This document shows positions 43,874-53,022 of a stretch of DNA of 64,000 nt, one piece after another; within the stretch, counting starts at the first letter, position 1, and the number at the start of each line of letters is the position of its first letter. Where the stretch lies: NCBI RefSeq assembly GCF_000384815.1, contig NZ_ARQF01000020.1:62001-126000 (forward strand), read 5' to 3'. A program made the translations under genes and the position numbers. The stretch is from Halodesulfovibrio aestuarii DSM 17919 = ATCC 29578. GTDB taxonomy: Bacteria > Desulfobacterota > Desulfovibrionia > Desulfovibrionales > Desulfovibrionaceae. The notes under the pieces are model-generated. The model was given only the letters and a program-made list of their open reading frames with translations, ran no database searches and was not told the origin of the DNA.

Positions 43874-45064
43874 ATGCAACTTCTTTCCTCCCAAATTACC
43901 GGATTCATGGAAAACTCTTCATGGATCAGAAAAATGTTTGAATCCGGAATTGCTCTGAAAAAACAATACGGTGAAGATGCAGTATGCGACTTCAGCCTTG
44001 GCAACCCGGACGTTCCGACACCTGCAATGGTAGGCGAAATTCTTCACGACCTTGCAAAAGAGACCTCAGCACCATTCACCTTTGGCTATATGCCAAACGG
44101 CGGTTTTCCATGGGCGCGCCAGATCATTGCCGATCTGATCAAGAAAGAACAAGGGGTTGAGCTGACCGCTGACGATACCGTGCTCACCTGCGGCGCGGCC
44201 GGTGCCATGAATGCATTTTTTCGCGCAGTAATGGAACCGGGAGACGAAGTTCTTGCAGTTGCGCCTTTCTTTGTTGAATACGGCTTCTACGCTTCTAACC
44301 ATCAGGCAACATTCCGGACAGTTATGGCCAAGCCGGACACTTTTGAACTGGATATAGACGCTATTGATGCTGCAATCACCTCCAATACACGCGCCCTTAT
44401 TATTAACTCACCAAACAACCCTACTGGCGCGGTGTACACCAAAGAAGAGATTATGAAGCTTGCTGCGGTACTTGAGAAACATAATAAATCAAACAACCGC
44501 CCTATCTTCCTTATTTCTGACGAACCTTATCGCTTCCTCGCATTTGACGGAATTGATGTACCAAGCGTCCTGCCTCTGTATGATTACGCAGTTGTTATCT
44601 CATCCTTCTCCAAAAATCTTTCCATGGCAGGAGAACGGGTAGGCTACATTGCAGTAACGCCGCGCATGGACTCACGACAGCAGCTTATCAATGGTCTGAT
44701 GCTTACAAACCGCATTCTCGGTTTTGTAAACCCTCCTGTTGTCGGCCAGCACATGCTTAAAGCCGCTCTCGAAACGCAGGTCGATCCCTCTATTTACGAA
44801 AAACGCCGTGACGCCATGGCAAAGGTTCTTGCAGATGCAGGGTATGACTTCCATATTCCCAAAGGTGCATTTTACTTCTTCCCTAAAGCACCGGGGGGAG
44901 ACGATGTGGCATTCTGCAATCGCCTTATGGAAGAAAAAATTCTTGCAGTACCAGGAACAGGATTCGGTGGGCCGGGCTACTTCCGCCTCACATTCTGCGT
45001 AGAAGAAGAAGTCATCAACCGATCAGCAGAAGGCTTTAAGCGCGCGATTAAAAGCGTAGCATAA
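43874..45064 (+). CDS. Class I/II PLP aminotransferase (aspartate aminotransferase family)
   Basis: 396 residues. Fold-type I features: FGYMPNGGFP near the N-terminus, the NSPNNPTGAVY motif, SDEPYR and the Schiff-base lysine in SSFSKNLSMAGERVGY. The C-terminal FRLTFCV arginine binds the substrate carboxylate. It transaminates an amino acid with a 2-oxo acid; aspartate, alanine or an aromatic substrate all fit. Single gene with its own terminator; the start at ATG 43874 has GAGG upstream. Confidence 0.9.
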   Translation: MQLLSSQITGFMENSSWIRKMFESGIALKKQYGEDAVCDFSLGNPDVPTPAMVGEILHDLAKETSAPFTFGYMPNGGFPWARQIIADLIKKEQGVELTADDTVLTCGAAGAMNAFFRAVMEPGDEVLAVAPFFVEYGFYASNHQATFRTVMAKPDTFELDIDAIDAAITSNTRALIINSPNNPTGAVYTKEEIMKLAAVLEKHNKSNNRPIFLISDEPYRFLAFDGIDVPSVLPLYDYAVVISSFSKNLSMAGERVGYIAVTPRMDSRQQLINGLMLTNRILGFVNPPVVGQHMLKAALETQVDPSIYEKRRDAMAKVLADAGYDFHIPKGAFYFFPKAPGGDDVAFCNRLMEEKILAVPGTGFGGPGYFRLTFCVEEEVINRSAEGFKRAIKSVA

Positions 45065-45080
45065 CCAACCAAACGCCCAA

Positions 45081-45116
45081 AGGGTGTGGAGCTAAAACTC
45101 CACACCCTTTTTTTTG
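45081..45116 (+). terminator. Intrinsic terminator after the aminotransferase
   Basis: AGGGTGTGGAG pairs with CTCCACACCCT around CTAAAA, then T8. Confidence 0.95.
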
Positions 45117-45232
45117 TTATAGACATATTACAATATTATAACTGAACTTTAAAAATAATCAGAATATGCTTTGCCAATTTTCAGAGCAGGGAAAACCCTA
45201 TCGGCAGAAAACAATTTCAGGGAGCAGCGGCA

Positions 45233-46306
45233 ATGCAAGTTGATATGCATTATTACGGGACATACACTTTAGCACGAGTTGCTGGGCTTGACCGAGAAAC
45301 TTCTGAATTAATTGCAACTGCCTCCCAATTTGTTGATGACAATACCTCAGCAGGTACCATCCGCTTTTCTGATGGTGGACAGATGACACTTACCGCTACA
45401 GGGCACCATTTTGAACATACTAAAAACCTCTCATCAACCGCGCAGCGCAACATATGGATCCCCTTTCATTTCCTTCCCGGCGGCTTAGGAAATACTTTCA
45501 CTGAACGGCTCATATGTAAAAAAAACAGTGCGACTGCCGCAGAAATGGTCGACAACCATCTAGGTCTTTCACACAAATCATTCGCTCCGCTACTCATAGG
45601 CATAACCGCGCACGTGCTTGCGGACACATTCTCCCATCATAATTTTTCCGGTGCGAGTTCTCGTAAGAACGACATAGACCAAGCTACCATTACAATAATG
45701 GAGCCCAAAAACGAACTTACCCCCCTTGCAGAAGACCGGATGCGATTCTTTGAGCGCTTCGAATGTCTTCAGCCGAATATCAGAGTCATTTCGGAAGAAG
45801 AGCTTATGGGAACCCTTGGGCACGGTGCTGCCGCGTCGTACCCTGATCTGCCATACCTTACATGGTCATACAAAACGGCAACAAATCCGACTCAAACGGT
45901 GCGACGATATAATCCGGACGATTTTATGGAAGCCGCAGAGGCACTCTATTCGCTTTTTGTGCAATTCGCCGAACTAAGACCAAATCTAACAGAAATGCAG
46001 CCTGTACCATTCGACCGAATTCAAGACTCACTGGCGATAATTTTTGCAAGTCCGGGCAACAAGCATCAACGTTCCGGATTTTGGCAATTTGCAATGGCGC
46101 AGGGAATTTTCCTAGAAGGAAGACAGGAAGAAATTCCTCCTTACAAAGGGCAAATGTGGAAAAATAGCTGTGAAGAGTGTGCAAGCTGTCCAGACTGTGC
46201 TCTCATCACTGAAATGGATGTCTTTAAATTTTATCAAGCAGCTACAATACATAAAACATATGTGTTGCAGGAGCTATTGCCTGCCCATGACATCAGTGCC
46301 TACTAA
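45233..46306 (+). CDS. DUF6765-like protein, predicted metal-binding hydrolase
   Basis: 357 residues. The start MQVDMHYYGTYTLARVAGL resembles the family I know as DUF6765. Conserved histidines and acidic residues are spaced as in HD or zinc-phospholipase C-like all-helical enzymes: MHYYGTY (His6), TGHHFEH near 57-62 and HVLADTFSHHNFSG near 127-140. The C-terminal CEECASCPDC cysteines at about 313-322 may bind another metal. No signal peptide or membrane helix is clear. Monocistronic. The enzymatic role is an inference. Confidence 0.65.
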   Translation: MQVDMHYYGTYTLARVAGLDRETSELIATASQFVDDNTSAGTIRFSDGGQMTLTATGHHFEHTKNLSSTAQRNIWIPFHFLPGGLGNTFTERLICKKNSATAAEMVDNHLGLSHKSFAPLLIGITAHVLADTFSHHNFSGASSRKNDIDQATITIMEPKNELTPLAEDRMRFFERFECLQPNIRVISEEELMGTLGHGAAASYPDLPYLTWSYKTATNPTQTVRRYNPDDFMEAAEALYSLFVQFAELRPNLTEMQPVPFDRIQDSLAIIFASPGNKHQRSGFWQFAMAQGIFLEGRQEEIPPYKGQMWKNSCEECASCPDCALITEMDVFKFYQAATIHKTYVLQELLPAHDISAY

Positions 46307-46582
46307 CCCATGGGTAACGTCTCCCTACCGCCTGCACCACTAACAAACGACGTTTTATAATAAGGCACATAGCCATTGACCTAATCATATAAAACAAAAG
46401 ATTATTTTTTTATCATCACAGCCCGTGCGCAGACTCTGTAAGATGCCTACTTTCCTTTTATTATGAAATACAGTAAACCTCGCTTGCCGGTTGCGGCACT
46501 CAGGCATTTGCCATTCTAAACTTGACTTATCTCGTAATCTCACTTAACGAACCATCTCTTATGTCTATCTTGCGGAGTGCTG

Positions 46583-48148
46583 ATGTTTGAGACCTTATCT
46601 GACAGATTAAACGGTGTATTTGAAAAGTTCAGTGGTCAAAAGACCTTGAACGATGAAAACGTACAGGCTGGCCTGAGAGAAGTGCGCCTTGCACTGCTCG
46701 AAGCAGACGTTAACTTTAAAGTCGTAAAAGAATTTGTCGCCCGTGTTGGCGAAAAATGTCTTGGCCAGGATGTACTGAAAGGTGTCGACCCTGCTCAGCA
46801 GGTAATCAAGATAGTACATGATGAACTGGTTGAACTGCTTGGTGGTGACACTACTGAGTTGAATATCTCCGGTTCAAAACCGGCAGTCATTATGATGGTC
46901 GGTCTGCAGGGGTCTGGTAAAACGACCTCCTCTGCAAAGCTTGCCAACTTATTGCGTAAGCAAAACAAAAAGCCGTTCCTTGTTCCGGCTGACGTTTACC
47001 GCCCTGCTGCTATTGACCAGTTACAAACACTGGCAAAACAGCTCGGTATTCCTGCGTACAACTCTACGCCGGATATGAATCCGGTAGACATCGCATCCGC
47101 CGCTCTTGCTGAAGCAAAAGAGCAGGAATACGATGTCGTACTCATTGATACCGCAGGTCGTTTGCACATAGACGAACAGCTGATGGAAGAACTTGCGACA
47201 ATTAAGCGCAATGTTACTCCGCAGGAAATCTTGTTCGTAGCTGATGCTATGACCGGTCAGGATGCTGTAACTGTTGCTGAATCGTTCAACGAACAACTTG
47301 AAATTTCTGGTGTAGTACTCACCAAAATGGATGGTGATGCACGTGGTGGTGCAGCTCTTTCCATTAAATCCGTAACCGGCAAATCCGTTAAATTTGTCGG
47401 TATGGGTGAAAAACTTTCTGAGATGGAAATTTTCCATCCGGACCGTATCGCAGGTCGCATTCTTGGAATGGGCGACGTGCTTACGCTCGTTGAAAAAGCG
47501 CAAGCTGAAGTAAGCGAAAAAGAAGCCGAAGAAATGGCTCGCAAGATGCAGAAAGCGGAATTCGACTTTGAAGATTTCCGTACACAGATGCGCCGCATGA
47601 AAAAAATCGGCTCTCTGGACAGCATCTTGAAAATGATTCCGGGCATGGGTGCACTTAAGAACAAACTTGGTGACCTCAATATTCCGGACAGCGAACTGAA
47701 TCGCATTGAGGCTATTATCAACTCAATGACGAATCAGGAACGCCGCAATCCGCAACTCATCAATCAGAGTCGTAAAGAACGTATTGCTAAAGGTTGTGGT
47801 CTTAAACTCAAAGACGTTAACGACCTTATCAAAAGCTTCACGCAAATGCGCCAGATGATGAAACAAATGATGGGTGGCGGTAAGGGTAAAAAAGGCAAAT
47901 TCCCTAAACTTCCAGGATTGGGCGGTTTAGGTGGCGGCGAAATGCCTGATATGAATGCTCTTGGCGGCATGGGCGGCATGCCTGGCATGGGTGGCTTACC
48001 AGGAATGGGTGGACTCCCTGGCATGGGCGGACTTCCTGGCATGGGTATGGATGATTCCTCCGGCCCTACCAAAAAGGAACTCCAGAAAAAACGTGACGCC
48101 CGCAAAAAAGAAAAGAAAAAGAAAAAACTGGGTCGTAAGAAAAAATAA
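46583..48148 (+). CDS. ffh: Signal recognition particle protein Ffh
   Basis: 521 residues from ATG 46583, GGAG five bases upstream (a GTG six bases earlier is also in frame). The N domain precedes the G domain: P-loop GLQGSGKTTSSAKLA near 107-121, DTAGRLHID, TKMDGDARGG. The methionine-rich M domain at about 330-430 binds 4.5S RNA and signal peptides. The C-terminal extension (about 440-521) is Gly/Met-rich repeats (GMGGLPG) and a lysine tail, longer than in E. coli (453). First gene of a large translation cluster. Confidence 0.97.
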   Translation: MFETLSDRLNGVFEKFSGQKTLNDENVQAGLREVRLALLEADVNFKVVKEFVARVGEKCLGQDVLKGVDPAQQVIKIVHDELVELLGGDTTELNISGSKPAVIMMVGLQGSGKTTSSAKLANLLRKQNKKPFLVPADVYRPAAIDQLQTLAKQLGIPAYNSTPDMNPVDIASAALAEAKEQEYDVVLIDTAGRLHIDEQLMEELATIKRNVTPQEILFVADAMTGQDAVTVAESFNEQLEISGVVLTKMDGDARGGAALSIKSVTGKSVKFVGMGEKLSEMEIFHPDRIAGRILGMGDVLTLVEKAQAEVSEKEAEEMARKMQKAEFDFEDFRTQMRRMKKIGSLDSILKMIPGMGALKNKLGDLNIPDSELNRIEAIINSMTNQERRNPQLINQSRKERIAKGCGLKLKDVNDLIKSFTQMRQMMKQMMGGGKGKKGKFPKLPGLGGLGGGEMPDMNALGGMGGMPGMGGLPGMGGLPGMGGLPGMGMDDSSGPTKKELQKKRDARKKEKKKKKLGRKKK

Positions 48149-48247
48149 CACGATCCTGAATAAAGAAATACGCTGACTCAACCATGTCAGTATTGCTTTC
48201 TTAAAAAAAAACCATATGATTACAAAATATAATGGGAGAACAACAAT

Positions 48248-48484
48248 ATGGCCGTTAAGTTGAGACTGACCCGTATGGGCAACAAGAAGCGTGCATTTTA
48301 CCGCGTGGTGGCTGCTAACAACCAGAGCCGTCGCGACGGACGTCCTCTTGAGTACCTCGGTTACTATAACCCTATGGTAGAACCAGCTGAAATCAAGCTC
48401 GACATGGAAAAGATTGAGAAATGGATTGCTGAAGGTGCTGAACCGACTGCAACCGTTCGTGGTCTTATCAAGAAAGCTAAGTAG
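48248..48484 (+). CDS. rpsP: 30S ribosomal protein S16
   Basis: 78 residues. [21 protein letters not shown] and YNPM are S16 signatures. It stabilises the body of the 30S subunit. GGGAG precedes the ATG. Located 99 bases after ffh, without terminator. Confidence 0.98.
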   Translation: MAVKLRLTRMGNKKRAFYRVVAANNQSRRDGRPLEYLGYYNPMVEPAEIKLDMEKIEKWIAEGAEPTATVRGLIKKAK

Positions 48485-48566
48485 CTTTTTCTGTTGACAG
48501 CTTTCTCTCAGCAGGTCATCGATAGCTAATATTGATATCATGCTGAACAACGAGTGGAGGTGAGTC

Positions 48567-48800
48567 GTGTTGAAAGATCTAGTTGAGTATATCGCTAAGT
48601 CACTGGTGGACAACCCTGACGATGTTGTCGTTACTGAAGTTGAAGGTGAACAGACATCTGTACTTGAACTCAAGGTTGCAAAAGAAGACCTTGGCAAGGT
48701 AATCGGTAAACAAGGCCGCACTGCCCGGGCAATGCGTACCATCCTCGGCGCCGCCTCCACAAAAGCCAAGAAACGTTCTGTCTTGGAAATCCTTGAATAG
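48567..48800 (+). CDS. khpA: KH-domain RNA-binding protein KhpA
   Basis: 77 residues from GTG 48567, with GGAGG six bases upstream. The single KH domain has the [18 protein letters not shown] motif near 50-65. KhpA proteins bind RNA as dimers, often with KhpB, and the rpsP-khpA-rimM-trmD order is widespread. Cytoplasmic. Confidence 0.93.
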   Translation: MLKDLVEYIAKSLVDNPDDVVVTEVEGEQTSVLELKVAKEDLGKVIGKQGRTARAMRTILGAASTKAKKRSVLEILE

Positions 48801-48816
48801 AACGTCCTAAGGGCAC

Positions 48817-49347
48817 ATGACTGAAACTCATTTCATTGAAATTGGATTGATAGTCAAGCCACACGGATTGCGAGGGGAAGTCTGCGTTAACTACTTCGCG
48901 GACTCCCCTTTTCTCTTGAAAGGCTCAGTCTGGCTTCAAAAAGGCAAAAGTAACCCTGTCGAACACAAGGTTGTATCGTCCCGCCCTCACAAAGGGCAGG
49001 AATTGCTTACGCTTGAAAGTTGCCGTGACCGAAACTGTGCAGAAGAATTACGCAATGTGAAGGTTTTGGTTCCTGATGATGAACTGCCGGAACTCACTGA
49101 AGAAGAAGTGTACCTCCATCAGCTCGAAGGCATGAATGTTATACTGGAAAATGGCTCTATCGTTGGCCGTATCTCAGGATTTCAGTTCAACCTTGGTGCA
49201 GAAGTCTGGGTTATTACAACCGAAGACAAGAAAGAAGTGCTCTTTCCTGCTACAGAAGAATTTGTCAGCGACATCGATTTTGAAAAAGCAACTGTTACCA
49301 TAGCGCCGCCTCCCGGCTTACTGGAACTTTACCTAAGCGAGAAGTAG
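48817..49347 (+). CDS. rimM: Ribosome maturation factor RimM
   Basis: 176 residues. The N-terminal barrel starts with IEIGLIVKPHGLRGEVCV, and the PRC-barrel part holds YLHQLEGMNV and VLFPATEEFVSDID. It assists maturation of the 30S head domain with S19. Located 16 bases after khpA and 7 before trmD. Confidence 0.96.
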   Translation: MTETHFIEIGLIVKPHGLRGEVCVNYFADSPFLLKGSVWLQKGKSNPVEHKVVSSRPHKGQELLTLESCRDRNCAEELRNVKVLVPDDELPELTEEEVYLHQLEGMNVILENGSIVGRISGFQFNLGAEVWVITTEDKKEVLFPATEEFVSDIDFEKATVTIAPPPGLLELYLSEK

Positions 49348-49354
49348 CGCGATC

Positions 49355-50632
49355 ATGCAGTTTAACATTATTAGCCTCTTTCCAGAGTTTTTTGACTCTG
49401 CGCTCACATGCGGGCTTATGAAAAAAGCGTCGGACTCAGGTCTGGTCGCTTTTGATTTTCACAACCCGCGTACGTTTACAACCGACAGACATCAAACTGT
49501 TGACGATCGTCCCTATGGCGGCGGCCCCGGTATGGTTATGATGCTTGATCCGCTTGTACAAACGCTGCGCAGCATTAAAAAACCCGGGCGCATTCTCATG
49601 ATGGCGCCTAAAGGAAAGCCTTTTACCCAGTCCATGGCTAAGGAGCTTTCCAAGGAAGATAATCTCACGATCATTTGCGGTCGGTATGAAGGATTTGATG
49701 CCCGTTTAGAAGAGCTTTTCGACATTGAACCAGTCTCCATCGGTGACTACGTTCTCAATGGTGGCGAAACAGCCGCTCTTTCAATAATTGAATCTACCGC
49801 CCGTCTTGTTCCAGGTTACATGGGTCATGAAGATTCCGGCGAAGAGGAAAGCTTTTCCTCCGGACTGCTCGAGTACCCCCACTACACTCGACCTGTTGAG
49901 TATGAGGGATTAACCGTTCCGGAAGTTTTACGTTCAGGTGATCACAAACGCATCGCAGAGTGGCGTAAGGAACAATCTTTAAAACTTACCCTGCACGAGA
50001 GACCCGACATTCTTCATTGCGCCCCACTCGACGCTAATGATATGGAAACACTGAAGAACGAGGATAGAGAACGCATTGGAAGAAACCTTTATTGCGCATT
50101 GGTACACTATCCAGTGGTCAACAAAGAAAATAAATCTGTTGCTGTTTCTTTGACAAATCTCGACATTCACGATATAGCCCGCTGTTCATGCACCTATGGT
50201 CTCGGTGGGTACTATATTTCAACGCCTATCGCGGACCAACAGCAGATGCTTGCGGACATTCTCAAGCATTGGGTCACAGGCGCGGGAACAACAGCTAACC
50301 CTGATAGAGGGGAAGCCCTGCAAATTATCAAGGGCGTCCACTATATCGAGGAAGCGATTGAGGATATTATAGAGCGTACCGGCCAACGCCCTCTACTGGT
50401 TGCGACGAGTGCCAGAGGGGCTGGTGACATACATTACGAACAGTTACGTGACGTAATGGTGGACCGACCGATACTGCTCCTGTTTGGTACAGCTCACGGT
50501 CTTGCACCGCAGATTCTGGATATGTGTGACAGAATGCTGCGTCCAGTTAGGTATCTTGATGGATATAACCACCTATCTGTAAGAACCGCTGCTGCTATCA
50601 TCATTGACCGGATATTAGGTGATGCCTTATAG
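49355..50632 (+). CDS. trmD: tRNA (guanine37-N1)-methyltransferase TrmD fused to a second SPOUT methyltransferase
   Basis: 425 residues, far longer than TrmD alone (about 245). Residues 1-235 are TrmD: VDDRPYGGGPGMV, the trefoil-knot segment CGRYEGFDARL and GDYVLNGGE. Residues about 240-425 match a separate RNA methyltransferase (PF09936 type) with a SPOUT-like knot (LLFGTAHGLAPQIL, HLSVRTAAAIIIDRIL). TrmD makes m1G37 in tRNAs to prevent frameshifts; the second target is unknown. This fusion is found in Desulfovibrio relatives, to my knowledge. Reading frame is unbroken. Confidence 0.92.
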   Translation: MQFNIISLFPEFFDSALTCGLMKKASDSGLVAFDFHNPRTFTTDRHQTVDDRPYGGGPGMVMMLDPLVQTLRSIKKPGRILMMAPKGKPFTQSMAKELSKEDNLTIICGRYEGFDARLEELFDIEPVSIGDYVLNGGETAALSIIESTARLVPGYMGHEDSGEEESFSSGLLEYPHYTRPVEYEGLTVPEVLRSGDHKRIAEWRKEQSLKLTLHERPDILHCAPLDANDMETLKNEDRERIGRNLYCALVHYPVVNKENKSVAVSLTNLDIHDIARCSCTYGLGGYYISTPIADQQQMLADILKHWVTGAGTTANPDRGEALQIIKGVHYIEEAIEDIIERTGQRPLLVATSARGAGDIHYEQLRDVMVDRPILLLFGTAHGLAPQILDMCDRMLRPVRYLDGYNHLSVRTAAAIIIDRILGDAL

Positions 50633-50691
50633 GGCTGAGCCGTTACGTAATTTTTTAACGCAGACTCGTGCTGCGAAGAAAGGCATTTAAA

Positions 50692-51039
50692 ATGAATATT
50701 ATTGAAAAAATCGAACGCGAACAGCTTCGCATGGATATCCCTGAGTTCAAAGCTGGTGACACTGTTAAAGTTCACATGCGTATTATCGAAGGCGAAAAAG
50801 AACGTATCCAGATTTTCCAGGGTGCAGTAATCCGCGTTAGCAACGGTACCACCAACGCAACTTTCACCGTACGTAAAATTTCTGACGGTGTTGGCGTTGA
50901 ACGTGTATTCCCAATGCACACCCCTTCCATCGAGCGTATCGAAGTTGTTCAGGAAGGCCGTGTTCGTCGTAGCCGCCTTTACTACCTCCGTAACCTCAAA
51001 GGTAAAGCTGCTCGTATCAAGCCGAAAAACCGCTGGTAG
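50692..51039 (+). CDS. rplS: 50S ribosomal protein L19
   Basis: 115 residues from ATG 50692 (AAAGG upstream); an in-frame GTG at 50668 is unlikely. [26 protein letters not shown] and the C-terminal RRSRLYYLR are L19 signatures. It lies at the 30S-50S interface. Last gene before a terminator. Confidence 0.98.
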   Translation: MNIIEKIEREQLRMDIPEFKAGDTVKVHMRIIEGEKERIQIFQGAVIRVSNGTTNATFTVRKISDGVGVERVFPMHTPSIERIEVVQEGRVRRSRLYYLRNLKGKAARIKPKNRW

Positions 51040-51065
51040 TCGCAAGACTTCAACGATTTCGTTTT

Positions 51066-51098
51066 CAAAGGGAGTTGGCAATGCCGGCTCCCTTTTTT
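51066..51098 (+). terminator. Intrinsic terminator after rplS
   Basis: AAAGGGAG pairs with CTCCCTTT, with an inner TGGC/GCCG helix, then TTTTTTG. Confidence 0.88.
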
Positions 51099-51168
51099 GC
51101 GGTCAACACCCCCTATATTCTCTGTCCAACACATGCTACCCTGCATCCTGTAATATAACGACACGCTT

Positions 51169-51822
51169 ATGAAACAAAATACGCTTACGCTTTTTACAGC
51201 TTCCCCCGAAGAAGCAGACTGGCCAATGCCATTTGCCGGTATAGACGAAGCTGGCCGCGGTTGTCTTGCAGGCCCTGTTGTAGCTGGTGCCTGTATTCTT
51301 GATCCGTCTCACCCAATTGAAGGTCTTACGGACTCTAAGAAGCTTACAGAGAAACGCAGACAGGCTCTCTATCCTCAAATCAGGGAGAACGCTCTTGCAT
51401 GGGGAATCGGAGTTGCCTGGCCGAAAGAAATAGATCGTATTAATATTCTTCAAGCCACGTTTCACGCAATGTTCAGAGCAGTACGCTGCTTAAAAGTCCC
51501 TCCTGTTCTACTTGCTATCGATGGTAATGCCACTATCCCTAAAGAAATTGCAGGCACCATTGACCAACAATGTATCGTAAAAGGTGACTTAAAAATTCAG
51601 GCGATCTCTGCGGCCTCTATTCTTGCAAAAACATTCCGCGATGACCTTATGGTTAAACTCGACAAACAATATGGCGGATATGGCTTTGCAGGCCACAAAG
51701 GCTACGGCACAAAGGAACACATCGCTGCTATTGCCGCAAAAGGGCCATGCAAAATGCATAGACTCACCTTTGCAAAGGTAAAGCCTGAACCACCGAAACA
51801 GGAACAAAACTCTCTATGGTAG
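51169..51822 (+). CDS. rnhB: Ribonuclease HII
   Basis: 217 residues. The catalytic acidic site is in [17 protein letters not shown] near 24-39, with LAIDGN and [17 protein letters not shown] following. The C-terminal [11 protein letters not shown] is conserved. It removes ribonucleotides and RNA primers from DNA duplexes. The last 7 bases overlap yraN. Confidence 0.97.
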   Translation: MKQNTLTLFTASPEEADWPMPFAGIDEAGRGCLAGPVVAGACILDPSHPIEGLTDSKKLTEKRRQALYPQIRENALAWGIGVAWPKEIDRINILQATFHAMFRAVRCLKVPPVLLAIDGNATIPKEIAGTIDQQCIVKGDLKIQAISAASILAKTFRDDLMVKLDKQYGGYGFAGHKGYGTKEHIAAIAAKGPCKMHRLTFAKVKPEPPKQEQNSLW

Positions 51823-52220
51823 CACCGCATCTGGAGACAGGCACCGCCGGAGAAGAAGCTGCAACTGCCCACCTTGTCGCCCAAGGCTATTCTATAGTAG
51901 CCCGCAATTGGCGTGCTAAGCAGCTCGAACTGGATATTGTCTGTACCAAAGGTGACTATGTTATTTTTGCAGAGGTAAAAACGCGTTCCTGTTCAGGCAT
52001 GTGCACGGCCCTTAACGCCTTGTCCACGTCAAAAATGAAAAAGCTATGCAAAGCTGCAAAGCTCTATATTTCTCAAAACAATCTTTGGGATACCCCCTGC
52101 CGTTTTGACCTGCTCGCAGTAACCAAAGCCGGCACCGAGTATCAGGTGGAGCATATTCAAAATGCCTTCGAACTCTCCCAGCCTTTGGGTGGTGGCAACA
52201 CCGCTTGGCAACCATGGTGA
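51816..52220 (+). CDS. yraN: YraN family (UPF0102) nuclease-like protein
   Basis: 134 residues. The [17 protein letters not shown] start, [13 protein letters not shown] and FAEVKTRS motifs show the Holliday-junction resolvase-like endonuclease fold of UPF0102, with the ELD and EVK catalytic elements present. Its role is unclear, perhaps DNA uptake or repair. Overlaps rnhB by 7 and rsmI by 59 bases. Confidence 0.92.
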   Translation: MVAPHLETGTAGEEAATAHLVAQGYSIVARNWRAKQLELDIVCTKGDYVIFAEVKTRSCSGMCTALNALSTSKMKKLCKAAKLYISQNNLWDTPCRFDLLAVTKAGTEYQVEHIQNAFELSQPLGGGNTAWQPW

Positions 52221-52992
52221 TCTTTCCCCAAGAGCACGAGAAGTGCTCGAAGCAGTCGATATGGTACTTGCGGAAGACACCCGCCGAACCGGTCTGCTCT
52301 TAAAATCTACAGGGGTCACTGCAAAAAAACTTGTAAGCTTTCATGATCATAATGAAGAAGCGAAATCACCCGGTATTATTGCCGCAATGGAAGAAGGACA
52401 GGTCTTTGCTGTTGTTTCTGACGCCGGTATGCCGCTTTTTTCCGATCCCGGCTATCGCCTAGTGAAGCTTGCCCGTGAAAAGGGAATTAGGGTTTCCGTA
52501 GTTCCCGGCCCAAGCGCACCACTTACCGCACTTGCTGCCAGTGGTATTGCGCCACAGCCTTTTACATTTGTAGGGTTTCCACCGCGAAAAACCAGTGATC
52601 AAAAAAAACTTTTTGAAGAATTTTCCACCCTCCGCTCTACGCTTGTGTTTTTTGAACGCAAAAACCGTTTAGCAGCAACGCTTAAAACCGCATTTGAAAT
52701 TCTTGGCCCACGAGAATTATGTGTTGCTCGAGAATTGACCAAGCTTCACGAGGAGTTTATCTTAGGTCGGCTGGAAAAACACAATGAAATACCGGAAGAT
52801 TTGTTGGGCGAGATTACAGTCGTCATCGGCCCGCCGGAATCCAATGGTAAGACAAGCGAAGCTGAACTGCTAAAGTTGATTGCTGAAGAGACAGAGCTTG
52901 GCGGCAAGCCGAAAGAGATTGCACGCCGCGTAAAAGAAGAAGCATCTGGCTGGACAGTAAAAGCTGTGTATCAGTTCATGCAGGAAAATTAA
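52162..52992 (+). CDS. rsmI: 16S rRNA (cytidine1402-2'-O)-methyltransferase RsmI
   Basis: 276 residues. [26 protein letters not shown], the VSDAGMPLFSDPG loop and VVPGPSA are classical for this SAM-dependent tetrapyrrole-methylase-fold family. It methylates C1402 in the decoding centre. The start lies 59 bases inside yraN in another frame, so both are probably translated from one message. Confidence 0.96.
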   Translation: MPSNSPSLWVVATPLGNHGDLSPRAREVLEAVDMVLAEDTRRTGLLLKSTGVTAKKLVSFHDHNEEAKSPGIIAAMEEGQVFAVVSDAGMPLFSDPGYRLVKLAREKGIRVSVVPGPSAPLTALAASGIAPQPFTFVGFPPRKTSDQKKLFEEFSTLRSTLVFFERKNRLAATLKTAFEILGPRELCVARELTKLHEEFILGRLEKHNEIPEDLLGEITVVIGPPESNGKTSEAELLKLIAEETELGGKPKEIARRVKEEASGWTVKAVYQFMQEN

Positions 52993-53022
52993 TTCCAACA
53001 CGTTGTACGCTCAGGATTACCT

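Noticed and set aside
46522-46550. TTGACT-N17-TAACGA as the ffh promoter
   Set aside because: The -10 box matches consensus poorly; not enough to annotate.
47955-48050. Repeat tract as a CRISPR or minisatellite
   Set aside because: In-frame Gly/Met-rich codons of Ffh; no regular spacer units.
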